NCBI RefSeq assembly: GCF_003270085.1 | Contig: NZ_QFDQ01000119.1 | Span: 1-44,003 of the forward strand | DNA from: Streptomyces triticisoli | Lineage (GTDB): Bacteria > Actinomycetota > Actinomycetes > Streptomycetales > Streptomycetaceae | Direction: 5' to 3' | DNA: 44,003 nt | Shown here: positions 9,257 through 17,345 of the stretch, in pieces | Layout: every line of letters starts with the position of its first letter | Numbering within the stretch: position 1 is the stretch's first letter | The notes under the pieces: generated by a model | What the model saw: the letters and a program-made list of their open reading frames with translations, nothing else | What the model was told of the DNA's origin: nothing | Databases searched by the model: none | Position numbers and translations under genes: made by a program

Positions 9257-11070
9257 CGGACGTCGCCCTCCGGAAGGTCACGCAGCATGGTCTTCTTGCC
9301 CATGGCGGAGTGCACCAGGTCCTGCAACTGCTTGGAACGATCGTGGTAGAAGCGCTCGTAGTCGTTCTCGCGCAGGGCGTCCGGATCGATCAGATGGGTG
9401 GACAGGACATCGTCGAACCACTCGGGCCGCATGTCGGACGCGGCGATCATGGTGGACAGGTACGACGACGGCGCGCCGGTCATGTCCATCGCGGCACGGT
9501 AGGAGAGGGGGCTCTTGTTCACGATCGAATTCGTGGGCAGGCCTTGGCTGTTGCCCCGCCGGAACCACGCCTTGGGGAAGATCTGCCGCACGTCCACGCC
9601 GTACTCGTCCAGCCTGCCGGGACTGAGTGGGGCATCCGTGTAGTGCCAGTCCACCGCCCCCTGCTTGATCAGCAGGGCGTAGACCCCCTTGTAGGCGGCG
9701 CTGTTGCGGGTGGTGAGGGTATCGAGGCGTTCGGCGAAGAAGAACGCTTCCGTAACCGTTTCGGGCGCCTTCTCGTCCTGCCCGATCCACGGGACGAGCT
9801 GCTCGACGTCCCGGGTGAAGCGCGTCTCCGTGGAGCCGCCGTACATCTCGCCGAGCACGCCGCACCAGAACCACTGCTCGATCTTCTCCTCCGCACCCAT
9901 GCCGTCCGTCGCGGAGTCGAGGACGGCACGCACGGCCGCGAGCGGGACGAGCTGCGTCTTGTACGGCAGGTCGGCCGGGCGGACGATGCACTGCCGTTCC
10001 AGGAAGTCGCCCACCCACGCGAAGGCGTCGGCGAGCTTGGGCGCCAGGCGTACGAAATCGGCCAAGGGAAGCTCCAGCAGATCGCGACGCTTGCAGGACA
10101 CCGTCGCGCCGGCGCCCGCCTGCTTTCGTTCCCAGGTGCGCACCAGTGCGATGGCCTGCAGGAAGTCGATGCTGCTCAGCCCGTTCTCGATGCCGCTCTC
10201 GGGACGGCCGAAGACCGGGTACTTACTCGCGAGCCCTTGCTTGATCTCCCGCCACACCTCGGGAAGCTGGTAGTAGTCACCGGTCCGCTCCACGTACTCG
10301 CGGTCTCCGGCGTAGGTCGCGGTGAGCAGTTCGAAGACGTTCAGGGGCACACCGCCCGTGTTGACCCGCTCGAACACCGCGCAGACGGCGTCCATGGAGG
10401 TGGAGGCGGCCAGCCGGATCATCGGGACCTGGAAGGCACGGACCTGCTGGAGGACCGCCTCGTCGAACTGGCCCCACAGGTCCCAGTTCCGGTCCTCGTC
10501 CGCCTTGATGTACGCCTTCTTCCACTCGTTCACGCGCTGGGCGTCGAAGACGAAGTGCAGGGGGAAGAGGCCGGCCGCGCACTCGGCCTCCGTGGTGCTC
10601 AGGTCCAGCACCACGGTGCGGTTGAAGTCCGTCCGGAGCACCTTGTCGGCCGGGACGGACACGATGGCCTCGTCGCGGTCCGCGGATGGCCCGACGGCCT
10701 TCGCGATGTCGACGTAGTACCACCGCTGGATGGGCTTGCTCCGGGCGTCCGCAGTCTCCACCGGTGCGTCCAGCCACAGGGCTTGGAAGAGGGAAGTGAG
10801 GCGCTGCTGGCCGTCCAGCAGCAGCAGGTCGGCCGTCGGGTCTCCGTCCGGCCGGGCACCGGTGAGGGTCCGGGAGCGGAACCGGGTGGCGCCGCCGGTC
10901 TGCAGCGTCATCACGACGCCGAGAGGGTAGTCCAGCGTGACCGTCGCGATGATCGCCCGGATCCGGTCGTCATCCCACTTCCAGTTCCGCTGGAAGTCTG
11001 GCAGTTGTAAGGAGCCCGAGGCGACGTCCGCCAGTACATCCCTCAGCTTCACGTTGTCGAGCGCCGCCAT
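9253..11070 (-). CDS. DUF262/GmrSD-like protein with a degenerate DUF1524 nuclease end
   Basis: The 605-residue protein begins with a ParB/Srx-like DUF262 domain: DFQR at residues 25-28 and DGQQR at 86-90, the nucleotide-handling motifs of GmrS-type proteins. Its C-terminal part resembles the DUF1524 HNH-type nuclease of GmrD (…QIFPKAW…SIVNKSPLSYR…). Where nuclease-competent members usually read HHIFP, this one has RQIFP at residues 495-499. The start at 11070 was chosen because KLRDVLADVASGSLQLPDFQR then falls at the family's usual N-terminus, with GGAG just upstream. An in-frame ATG at 11115, also with a good GGAGAG, would add 15 residues. It is cotranscribed with the CBS-HEPN gene. Proteins of this class act in type IV restriction and other phage defences. 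Confidence 0.85.
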   Translation of the reverse strand: MAALDNVKLRDVLADVASGSLQLPDFQRNWKWDDDRIRAIIATVTLDYPLGVVMTLQTGGATRFRSRTLTGARPDGDPTADLLLLDGQQRLTSLFQALWLDAPVETADARSKPIQRWYYVDIAKAVGPSADRDEAIVSVPADKVLRTDFNRTVVLDLSTTEAECAAGLFPLHFVFDAQRVNEWKKAYIKADEDRNWDLWGQFDEAVLQQVRAFQVPMIRLAASTSMDAVCAVFERVNTGGVPLNVFELLTATYAGDREYVERTGDYYQLPEVWREIKQGLASKYPVFGRPESGIENGLSSIDFLQAIALVRTWERKQAGAGATVSCKRRDLLELPLADFVRLAPKLADAFAWVGDFLERQCIVRPADLPYKTQLVPLAAVRAVLDSATDGMGAEEKIEQWFWCGVLGEMYGGSTETRFTRDVEQLVPWIGQDEKAPETVTEAFFFAERLDTLTTRNSAAYKGVYALLIKQGAVDWHYTDAPLSPGRLDEYGVDVRQIFPKAWFRRGNSQGLPTNSIVNKSPLSYRAAMDMTGAPSSYLSTMIAASDMRPEWFDDVLSTHLIDPDALRENDYERFYHDRSKQLQDLVHSAMGKKTMLRDLPEGDVR

Positions 11071-11115
11071 GTGACTCCACTTTCGACTTGCCGCCTGTAC
11101 GGAGAGTGATTCCAT

Positions 11116-11653
11116 CAGCGCTCTCCGGTAACCGTCAACCGGTTCGTCGAAGAACGAGATCAAGGGGCCGCCCAGCGGAAGCCTCGCGTGGCCTACCAGT
11201 ACTTGCCCACGGCCGGCTGCTCGGCCGGGACTTCCGTCTGTTGCTGCTACGGCTCCCGGGTCACGTCCGCATCGAAGTGACCGCCCCGCGCCCCGAACGT
11301 GTACCGCCGCCGTACCCGCCTGCTGGGCCCTGCTCACCCGAAAAGGGCATGACTCACCGAGGTGAGCAGATGGTGTCTACGTCTCGTAAGGCACCGTGCA
11401 GGAGCAGTTCAGCCAGGCTGGGGCGTGCTTGAGGGGCTTGTCGCGTCGGTCGGACGCCCACCAGGCGCCGCACGGCAGTGGGTGAACCGTCCCCGTCCCA
11501 GGCGAGCGGTGGGGCGCTGAGGGAGTTCGGAAACGGTGACGCACGTTGCACAAGCGCCGAGCACTACCATGCTCTCGCCAACTACGGGCGCTAGGCTAGT
11601 GAGTTGTAACGCATAGGACCGAGCAGGTCACCAACGGGGACGGGAGCCGCGGT
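11116..11653. other. Intergenic stretch between divergent operons
   Basis: No convincing gene is visible in these ~540 bases. It must hold the promoters for the leftward DUF262 operon and the rightward micro-ORF operon. Short frames on both strands lack good ribosome sites and family resemblance. Base composition drops visibly in its right half. Confidence 0.5.
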
Positions 11654-11782
11654 GTGGGCGCTGTAGCAATGGACGGTTCGCTTCATACGGCGATGGAAGC
11701 CGGGCTGCACATCTTCGATCGCGAGCAGCCAACGAGCTTCATGTGCTTCGACGTGCCTGAGCCTGACGGGACCGCTCAGTGA
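11654..11782 (+). CDS. 42-residue micro-protein coupled to the CorA-like gene
   Basis: A GTG at 11654 is preceded by GGGAG with a 7-base spacing, good for Streptomyces. The frame runs 42 codons to a TGA at 11780-11782, which overlaps the GTG start of the next gene as GTGA. An internal ATG at 11669 would give 37 residues but has no ribosome site. The product is acidic and non-membrane, with the core MEAGLHIFDREQ. It resembles no family I recognise. The overlap strongly suggests translational coupling, so it may be a regulator, antitoxin-like partner or leader for the membrane protein. Confidence 0.6.
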   Translation: MGAVAMDGSLHTAMEAGLHIFDREQPTSFMCFDVPEPDGTAQ

Positions 11783-13065
11783 GCTCGGCGGACCGCCCGC
11801 TCGAAACGGTCACCGGAGCACGTCAGGCCATGACAGTTGTCGTTCCTGTGCGGCTCCTGCGCGAGCCTGCCTGGGCAGAAGGTCCGTTCCCGTTCGAACT
11901 GGGTAACCGTCGCACCGATACTGCCACCCGAGCAACTTACTTCACCGCAGCTTGCGCCCGCGTTCTGTATGGCACACCAGAGCGCCCCTGTCGCTGGCAC
12001 CGCATGGTGGCGGCCGCCCATGACGGGATGCATCTGATGGGTATGGAGTTGCTACGCACGGCCACGGCTCGTGATCCGCAGGCCGCTCTGGCCGTCATGC
12101 ACTTCACCGTGGAGCGGCCGCTGCTGTCCGTGCTCCGCTCGATCTCCCACCGGCCGGGCTCTCCACCGGATCCGCTGATTGGCCCCTTTTCCCCCGTGGA
12201 TCTCCTCGAGGGCGTGGCAGGCGTTCGCGTCGCCGACGGAGCATCCGCTATCGCCCGCCCGTACACCATCGCCTTCCTGACGCTGGACAGCAGTCACACA
12301 GCGGCACTGCGCCCCGACCACAAAACTGAGTTGCCGGTTACCGCAGATCAGTGGCTTTGGCAGCTTGCCTCTCGATCGACACCAGCAGACTTTCCGCTGG
12401 CGCCTGAAAGCGCCCCAGATGAATTCGCCAGTGCACTGCGGATATCGGCTGACTGGAGCGCGCTGGTCCTGCGCCACGGGGCTGCTTTTCTAGGGCACCG
12501 CGCCGACAGCGGCGACGGCGATTTCTATGAATTCGCAGCTCTGCACGCCCGCACCGTCTACCTTGATGCTCTGTTGCTTGGTTCTCTCCAGCGTGATCAC
12601 ATCGACGAACTCACCGACGAACTCTCAGACGTCTTCAACGTGGGCCGCCTGGCACCCCGGGTCGCATCGCTCGAGAGGAACATTGCCCGTTTCCGAAGCA
12701 CTTACTGGCGGCAGCATCTCACCGCGCACGGACCAGCGAACAATCTCCTCATCGCTTTCCAGGACCAGCATCGGATGCCCATGCGCTTCGCTGAAATCCT
12801 AGCTGAGACCGCCGACTACAGTCGGTTGGTGCAGACGCAGGAGAGCCAACAGATCAGCGGTGCTCTCGGCGTCATCACCATCCTTGGCTTGCCGCTGGGT
12901 ACCGCGCTTGGCATCCTCCAAGTGCTCGGGGACGACTCGCTGAGCCACCTCGCTATCGCCCTCGGTTCGTCTATCGTCGCCACAGCAGCCGCCTTCACCA
13001 CCCGATATGGCCGCCTGGTGCTCTCTTCGCTGCGAGGCTCGAACGGACAGAGGTCGGCACCTTAG
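11779..13065 (+). CDS. Unknown protein with CorA-like two-helix membrane end
   Basis: I do not recognise the ~350-residue N-terminal part of this 428-residue protein. It is soluble looking, with Trp- and His-containing segments. Residues ~280-358 look like a long helix (VASLERNIARFRSTYWRQHL onward). Two hydrophobic helices follow at about 359-383 and 390-410 with a short loop, then a short basic tail. This layout is like CorA-type metal channels, but the GMN signature between the helices is absent. CorA-like membrane ends recur in phage-defence effectors, so a membrane-active effector is a reasonable inference. The gene starts on GTG inside the stop of the micro-ORF. Its A/T-richer codons differ from the BREX genes. 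Confidence 0.65.
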   Translation: MSSADRPLETVTGARQAMTVVVPVRLLREPAWAEGPFPFELGNRRTDTATRATYFTAACARVLYGTPERPCRWHRMVAAAHDGMHLMGMELLRTATARDPQAALAVMHFTVERPLLSVLRSISHRPGSPPDPLIGPFSPVDLLEGVAGVRVADGASAIARPYTIAFLTLDSSHTAALRPDHKTELPVTADQWLWQLASRSTPADFPLAPESAPDEFASALRISADWSALVLRHGAAFLGHRADSGDGDFYEFAALHARTVYLDALLLGSLQRDHIDELTDELSDVFNVGRLAPRVASLERNIARFRSTYWRQHLTAHGPANNLLIAFQDQHRMPMRFAEILAETADYSRLVQTQESQQISGALGVITILGLPLGTALGILQVLGDDSLSHLAIALGSSIVATAAAFTTRYGRLVLSSLRGSNGQRSAP

Positions 13066-13236
13066 TTGTGGCGGAACCATAACTGCACAGGCTCGCTCAG
13101 AAGGCACTGACTTTTCCTGGTTGGTGAGAGCCTACTGGCCGGGCGCATAAAGCATGGAGTAAACTGGTCTCGACCTGTCGTAGATGTCTTTTCCGCCTCG
13201 CCGGGACCTTCGGTGCTTCCTTCCAGAAAGGATGGC

Positions 13237-13995
13237 ATGAGCCTCAGTGCGGAGTACTTGGCGGTCATCTCCCTCCTGTCCCTTATCCCCTACAGCCTAA
13301 AAGGGCTCACAGGTTTCGGACCGGCACTCCTGTTCGTTCCGCTGGCCTCCGCGCTGTTCGGTCAACCCCTCGCCGTGGCCGCCTCCGGCGCACTCGACGT
13401 TACGTCCGGGGCAGCCCTCACCGCCACGGACCCGCAGATCAGGCGTGGCCATGAAGGATTCTTCATCGGCTCCGCGATGGCCTTGGGGACGGCTGCCGGG
13501 GTTGTTGCCCTGAGTCGCATTCCCAGCACGGTCTCGGCCGGCGTCCTGGTAGCCGCTGTCGTCATTGGTTTGATCTCGGTTGTCGATGCCCAACGCAAGG
13601 GTCCTGTCGAGACCTCGCGGAAGATCGGTCCTCGGGGCGGCCTGGTGGGACTCCTTGCCGGAGCCATCGGCGGCATTACTGGTATCAACGGTCCCCCGCT
13701 TGTCATCTACCTGCAGCGGGTCCTGAGTCCACATGATCAGCGCATTGTCCTCACGCGCGTTCTGCTCGTGTCAGCAGTGGTTCGAGTCATCACCTTCTTC
13801 TTCGTGGGCAACCACATCGCGGAAGCCATGATCTTGACGCTTGTATGCCTGCCAACGCAACTGGTTGGCTTGCTCATCGGAAGCAGGTTCGCGAAGAAGA
13901 CCTCACCCAGGAGACTGGCTGGCATCAACAGCTCGATTGTCGCCATCTCCATTATCTTAGCCGCTTACAATGCATTTGCGGGGACTGGGGGGTAA
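13237..13995 (+). CDS. TauE/SafE-family membrane transporter
   Basis: The 252-residue product is nearly all hydrophobic helices, about eight. It shows the two internal family signatures, SLKGLTGFGPALL near the N-terminus and GGITGINGPPLVIYL in the middle. TauE/SafE proteins export sulfite, sulfonates or other small anions across the cytoplasmic membrane. The ATG at 13237 was preferred over 13213 because AAAGGA sits upstream at a usable distance. The stop is one base before the GTG of the next gene, which encodes a protein with a sulfonate-binding-protein-like domain. Shared function around a small organic anion is therefore plausible, but the substrate is not shown by the sequence. Confidence 0.85.
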   Translation: MSLSAEYLAVISLLSLIPYSLKGLTGFGPALLFVPLASALFGQPLAVAASGALDVTSGAALTATDPQIRRGHEGFFIGSAMALGTAAGVVALSRIPSTVSAGVLVAAVVIGLISVVDAQRKGPVETSRKIGPRGGLVGLLAGAIGGITGINGPPLVIYLQRVLSPHDQRIVLTRVLLVSAVVRVITFFFVGNHIAEAMILTLVCLPTQLVGLLIGSRFAKKTSPRRLAGINSSIVAISIILAAYNAFAGTGG

Positions 13996-13996
13996 C

Positions 13997-15439
13997 GTGA
14001 CAACACCTGTCAATTTCACCTTCGCTACATCCGGCCTCCAGTCAATGCTTAAGTTTTTCACAGGCGCTCTGGATGCAGCCTATTTCGGATCAACGCCTTT
14101 CCTGCTTGGCTATGCCTATGGTCTGCCGATGCGAATCATTGGGGTAGCCCAGCGTCTGGGCACAGGACACGCGGTCGTCACCCGCACTGGTATATCTTCT
14201 CGCCCCCGTATCGGCACAGTGTCAGGCAGTACTGGACATGAAATTGCCCACGCCTGGGCGCAGGCCACCGATCATACGCCGGTCTTCGTCGATCTTCCCC
14301 CTATCGACCAAGTGCTGGCATTCAAGGCCGGGTTCATCGACGGGATTTCCTGCTGGGAACCCTTTACCACCATGGCCGTCCGTATCGGCGGCAAACGTGT
14401 ATTCACCGCAAGAGACTCCAACCGCCAACTCAATCTGCTGTGTGTGAGCAGCGACGCCGCACGAGAAAAAGCAGCCGCTGTACATTCTCTGCTGCAGACC
14501 CACATTGATGCTACGCGCAAGCTCAGTGCGGGGGTCTCGGCAAGCGAACTGCATTTTCTGCAAGGCGTCTTCGGGGAGGGGCTTTCGTACACAGAGTGCG
14601 ACAGCATCCTGCGCCATCGGATCGAGTGGGTCGACCCTTCCGACGTGCCCGTGGAGCAGGAGAGAGAAGAGATCGTAAACTCCCTGCAGGCTGCGTGGGA
14701 TTTCTTGACAGCGTCAGGTCTCTTCGCCGGAAACATGCCCAATCTGTCGGAGGCGCTAGTAACTCTCGATTATTCGACCCAAGGAACCCCTGCTTTACAG
14801 GAGGGCCATGCGCTTCGAGTCGGATACTCCGACTCCATCATGTGCGCACCGATTCTGCTGGGCCGTCACTCACGACTCTTCTCTGAGAATGGTCTCGATG
14901 ACACCGACAGCGAGAGTCGAATCGTGGAACGGGTGGCAGCCTTGAACGACGAGTACCGTAAGGCCCTCCGTAGTATTCGGTCACTACTGAGCACGGAACC
15001 AGAATTGGCCGTGGTGAAAGCCGGCAAGATCATCGAGCAGGAGATGCTCGAACTTTATGAGAGAAGCTTCAATCGCACCCCACCGAAGGTCATCAGCGCC
15101 ACCATTCAGGAGTTCAGTCAGCTCGGCATGATGCCCACTCGTGTCGCCGCGGCCGCACACTGGCTACGGAATCTGCGCAACGATTCCGCCCACCGTGGTC
15201 GAGAGGCTGTCCAGTATGCGGAGACAGCCTACGTTGTAACCGTCGACATCCTGGAGTGGCTACAGCGCGAGCGGCCGCAGCAGACCTTACGGTGCTCACG
15301 ATGCGCTAAGCACATCGAGGACAGTAGCTGGATAGCGTGCCCGCACTGCGGACAGTTGCGGCGGCGGGACTGCGAGGCGTGTGGCGAGCAGATCCAAGCA
15401 ACCTGGAAAGCGTGTCCGCATTGCGGCCGCACTGTATAG
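13997..15439 (+). CDS. Fusion: substrate-binding-protein domain + DUF4145/HEPN-like + two zinc ribbons
   Basis: The 480-residue protein has three parts. Residues ~1-230 resemble NMT1/SsuA/TauA-type binding proteins (GSTPFLLGYAYGLPMRIIGVA; VSGSTGHEIA; AFKAGFIDGISCWEP), but no signal peptide or lipobox is present, so it should be cytoplasmic. Residues ~310-420 look like DUF4145, with RNDSAH at 394-399 matching the HEPN Rx4H signature. The end carries two zinc ribbons, with CxxC pairs at 433/436, 448/451, 459/462 and 473/476. The GTG start follows the TauE stop by one base after a run of G. Inferred: an intracellular ligand sensor linked to a possible RNase effector. The hand-counted GC of 14461-14520 is 31/60, far below the BREX genes. 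Confidence 0.75.
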   Translation: MTTPVNFTFATSGLQSMLKFFTGALDAAYFGSTPFLLGYAYGLPMRIIGVAQRLGTGHAVVTRTGISSRPRIGTVSGSTGHEIAHAWAQATDHTPVFVDLPPIDQVLAFKAGFIDGISCWEPFTTMAVRIGGKRVFTARDSNRQLNLLCVSSDAAREKAAAVHSLLQTHIDATRKLSAGVSASELHFLQGVFGEGLSYTECDSILRHRIEWVDPSDVPVEQEREEIVNSLQAAWDFLTASGLFAGNMPNLSEALVTLDYSTQGTPALQEGHALRVGYSDSIMCAPILLGRHSRLFSENGLDDTDSESRIVERVAALNDEYRKALRSIRSLLSTEPELAVVKAGKIIEQEMLELYERSFNRTPPKVISATIQEFSQLGMMPTRVAAAAHWLRNLRNDSAHRGREAVQYAETAYVVTVDILEWLQRERPQQTLRCSRCAKHIEDSSWIACPHCGQLRRRDCEACGEQIQATWKACPHCGRTV

Positions 15440-15489
15440 GCAAGGACTTTGAGAAGTGATCTTGTGTCCTGACGAGCGAGGCGCTCCCG

Positions 15490-15890
15490 ACGTCGCCGCT
15501 GCGTTGGACGGTGAAGTCGACCAGGAACCTCGCGGCCGAGCTAACCCATCAGGGGCACGGGGTGAGCGCGGGCACGGTCGGGGACCTGCAGTGTGAGGAG
15601 GGCTTCAGCCTGCAGGCTGGCACCAAGACCATCGAGGGCAAGCAGCACCCGGACCGTGATGCCCAGTTCCGCTACATCAACGAGCGGGCCAGAGAGTACA
15701 CGGGCACCGGCCAGCCGGTGATCAGTGTGGACACGAAGAAGGGACTCGTTGGCGACTGCAAGAATGCGAGCCACCAGTGGCGGCCGCCTCGTGAGCCTGT
15801 ACTGGTCAAGACACACGAGGGCAAGAACAAGCAAAGTGCCGTCAAGTCCATGGCCCTCACGGACGCGGGCGGCCGCCTGCTGTACTGCTC
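15490..15890 (+). mobile_element. Chimera of ISAzo13-type and IS5-type transposase fragments
   Basis: From about 15490 the frame reads SPLRWTVKSTRNLAAELT and EEGFSLQAGTKTIEGKQHPD, then GQPVISVDTKKGLVG, typical of ISAzo13-family transposases. After VKTH near 15815 the frame passes into GKNKQSAVKSMALTDAGGR, typical of an IS5-family DDE transposase. It then loses resemblance around 15890, although the frame stays open to 15960. Neither part is a complete enzyme. The chimera lies between the accessory insert and brxD and marks recombination at the right-hand edge of the insert. Confidence 0.75.
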
Positions 15891-16004
15891 AGGCAGTCAC
15901 AGCTGCCCCGTCGTGCAGGACCCGGTGGCGGGGGTCAAGTACGTGCGTCCCGCTTACTGACAGTAGCCCGTCCGGGGTGCGTCTTCGGATGGGAGACTGA
16001 CACG

Positions 16005-17345
16005 GTGATCCACCACCGCACCACACCCGTCTCAGCTGCCCGCCGCCGTACCGTCATCGACGCGCTGCGGCGCGGAGCCGTGCCCGAGAGCGGACTCGAC
16101 CTGCTCGCCTCGGGACTCGGCCGTTTCGAAGCCGCTCTGGACGCGGAGCTGGACGCCGTCGCCTCCGGCGAGTCCGTGTTCAAGGCCGTGCGCGGTGAGT
16201 ACGGGTCCGGCAAGACGTTCTTCACCCGGTGGCTGGGGGAGCGGGCCAAGCGGCGCAACTTCGCCGTGGCCGAGATCCAGGTCTCGGAGAACGAGACGCC
16301 GCTGCACAAGCTGGAGACGGTCTACCGGCGGCTCACCGAACGGCTCACCACGTCCAGCTTCCCGCCCAGCGCGCTGCGACCCGTCGTGGACGCCTGGTTC
16401 TACGCGTTGGAGGAGGACGCCCTCGCCGCCGGCGCGAGCGAGGAGGAGCTGCCGGCGGAGGTCGAGAAGCTGCTCGTCGCCCGGCTCGCCGAGGTGTCCC
16501 GGCACGCGCCGTCCTTCGCCACCGCGCTGCGCGGCTACCGGGCCGCGCTCGCCGAGGGCGACGAGGCCACCGCCGCCGCCGTGCTGGCCTGGCTGGGTGG
16601 CCAGCCGCACGTGGCCGCCGCCGCGCGCCGGTCCGCCGGGGTGCGCGGGGACCTGGACCACTTCGGGGCGCTCGGCTTCCTGCAGGGCCTGCTCACCGTG
16701 TTGCGCGACTCCGGGCACACCGGACTCTTCGTCGTCCTCGACGAGGTGGAGACCCTGCAACGGGTGCGGTCCGACGCCCGCGACAAGGCGCTCAACGCGC
16801 TGCGCCAGCTCATCGACGAGGTCCACTCCGGCCGCTTCCCGGGCCTGTACCTCGTGATCACCGGCACTCCGGCCTTCTACGACGGACAGCAGGGTGTCCA
16901 ACGCCTCGCCCCGCTCGCCCAGCGGCTCGCCACCGACTTCACCACCGACCCGCGCTTCGACAACCCCCGCGCCGTCCAGATCCGGCTGCCCGGCTTCAAC
17001 CAGGACTCCCTGGTCGGCCTCGGCGTCACCATCCGCGACCTGTACGCGGAGGCCGCCGAGGCGCACGAGCGCGTGAAGACGGTGGTCGACGACGCGTATG
17101 TCGCCGACCTCGCGCGGGCTGTCGGCGGGGCGCTGGGTGGGAAGGTCGGCGTGGCACCCCGGCTGTTTCTGAAGAAGCTCGTCGGTGATGTCCTGGACCG
17201 GGTGGACCAGTTCGAGGACTTCGACCCCCGGCAGCACTACCGGCTGACGGTCGTCGGCAGCGAACTCACCGACGTCGAGCGGAACCTGGCTGCCTCGGTC
17301 ACCGGCGGCCCCGTCTCGGCCGACGACTTCGATCTGGAGCTGTGA
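16005..17345 (+). CDS. brxD: BrxD, BREX type 2 ATP-binding protein
   Basis: The 446-residue protein matches the BrxD group (DUF2791-type ATPases) of type 2 BREX loci. Walker A is GEYGSGKT at residues 64-71, and Walker B ends in Asp246-Glu247 (LFVVLDE). The GTG start has GGGAG at 15991-15995. The stop overlaps the start of brxHI (GTGATG), indicating coupling. In intact loci brxD follows pglZ directly. Here 7.8 kb of accessory DNA and a transposase chimera intervene, so it needs a new promoter or long read-through. Its exact step in phage defence is not established. Confidence 0.9.
   Translation: MIHHRTTPVSAARRRTVIDALRRGAVPESGLDLLASGLGRFEAALDAELDAVASGESVFKAVRGEYGSGKTFFTRWLGERAKRRNFAVAEIQVSENETPLHKLETVYRRLTERLTTSSFPPSALRPVVDAWFYALEEDALAAGASEEELPAEVEKLLVARLAEVSRHAPSFATALRGYRAALAEGDEATAAAVLAWLGGQPHVAAAARRSAGVRGDLDHFGALGFLQGLLTVLRDSGHTGLFVVLDEVETLQRVRSDARDKALNALRQLIDEVHSGRFPGLYLVITGTPAFYDGQQGVQRLAPLAQRLATDFTTDPRFDNPRAVQIRLPGFNQDSLVGLGVTIRDLYAEAAEAHERVKTVVDDAYVADLARAVGGALGGKVGVAPRLFLKKLVGDVLDRVDQFEDFDPRQHYRLTVVGSELTDVERNLAASVTGGPVSADDFDLEL

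Noticed and set aside
9310..11010. 566-codon plus-strand frame across the DUF262 gene
   Set aside because: Shadow of the DUF262 coding strand, without its own ribosome site or family motifs.
11088..11432. 114-codon plus-strand frame between the DUF262 gene and the micro-ORF
   Set aside because: No ribosome site, partly antisense to the possible DUF262 5' end, and no resemblance to a known family.
11354..11551. 65-codon minus-strand frame
   Set aside because: The sequence is somewhat protein-like but lacks a ribosome site and any recognised family; not enough to call a gene or fossil.
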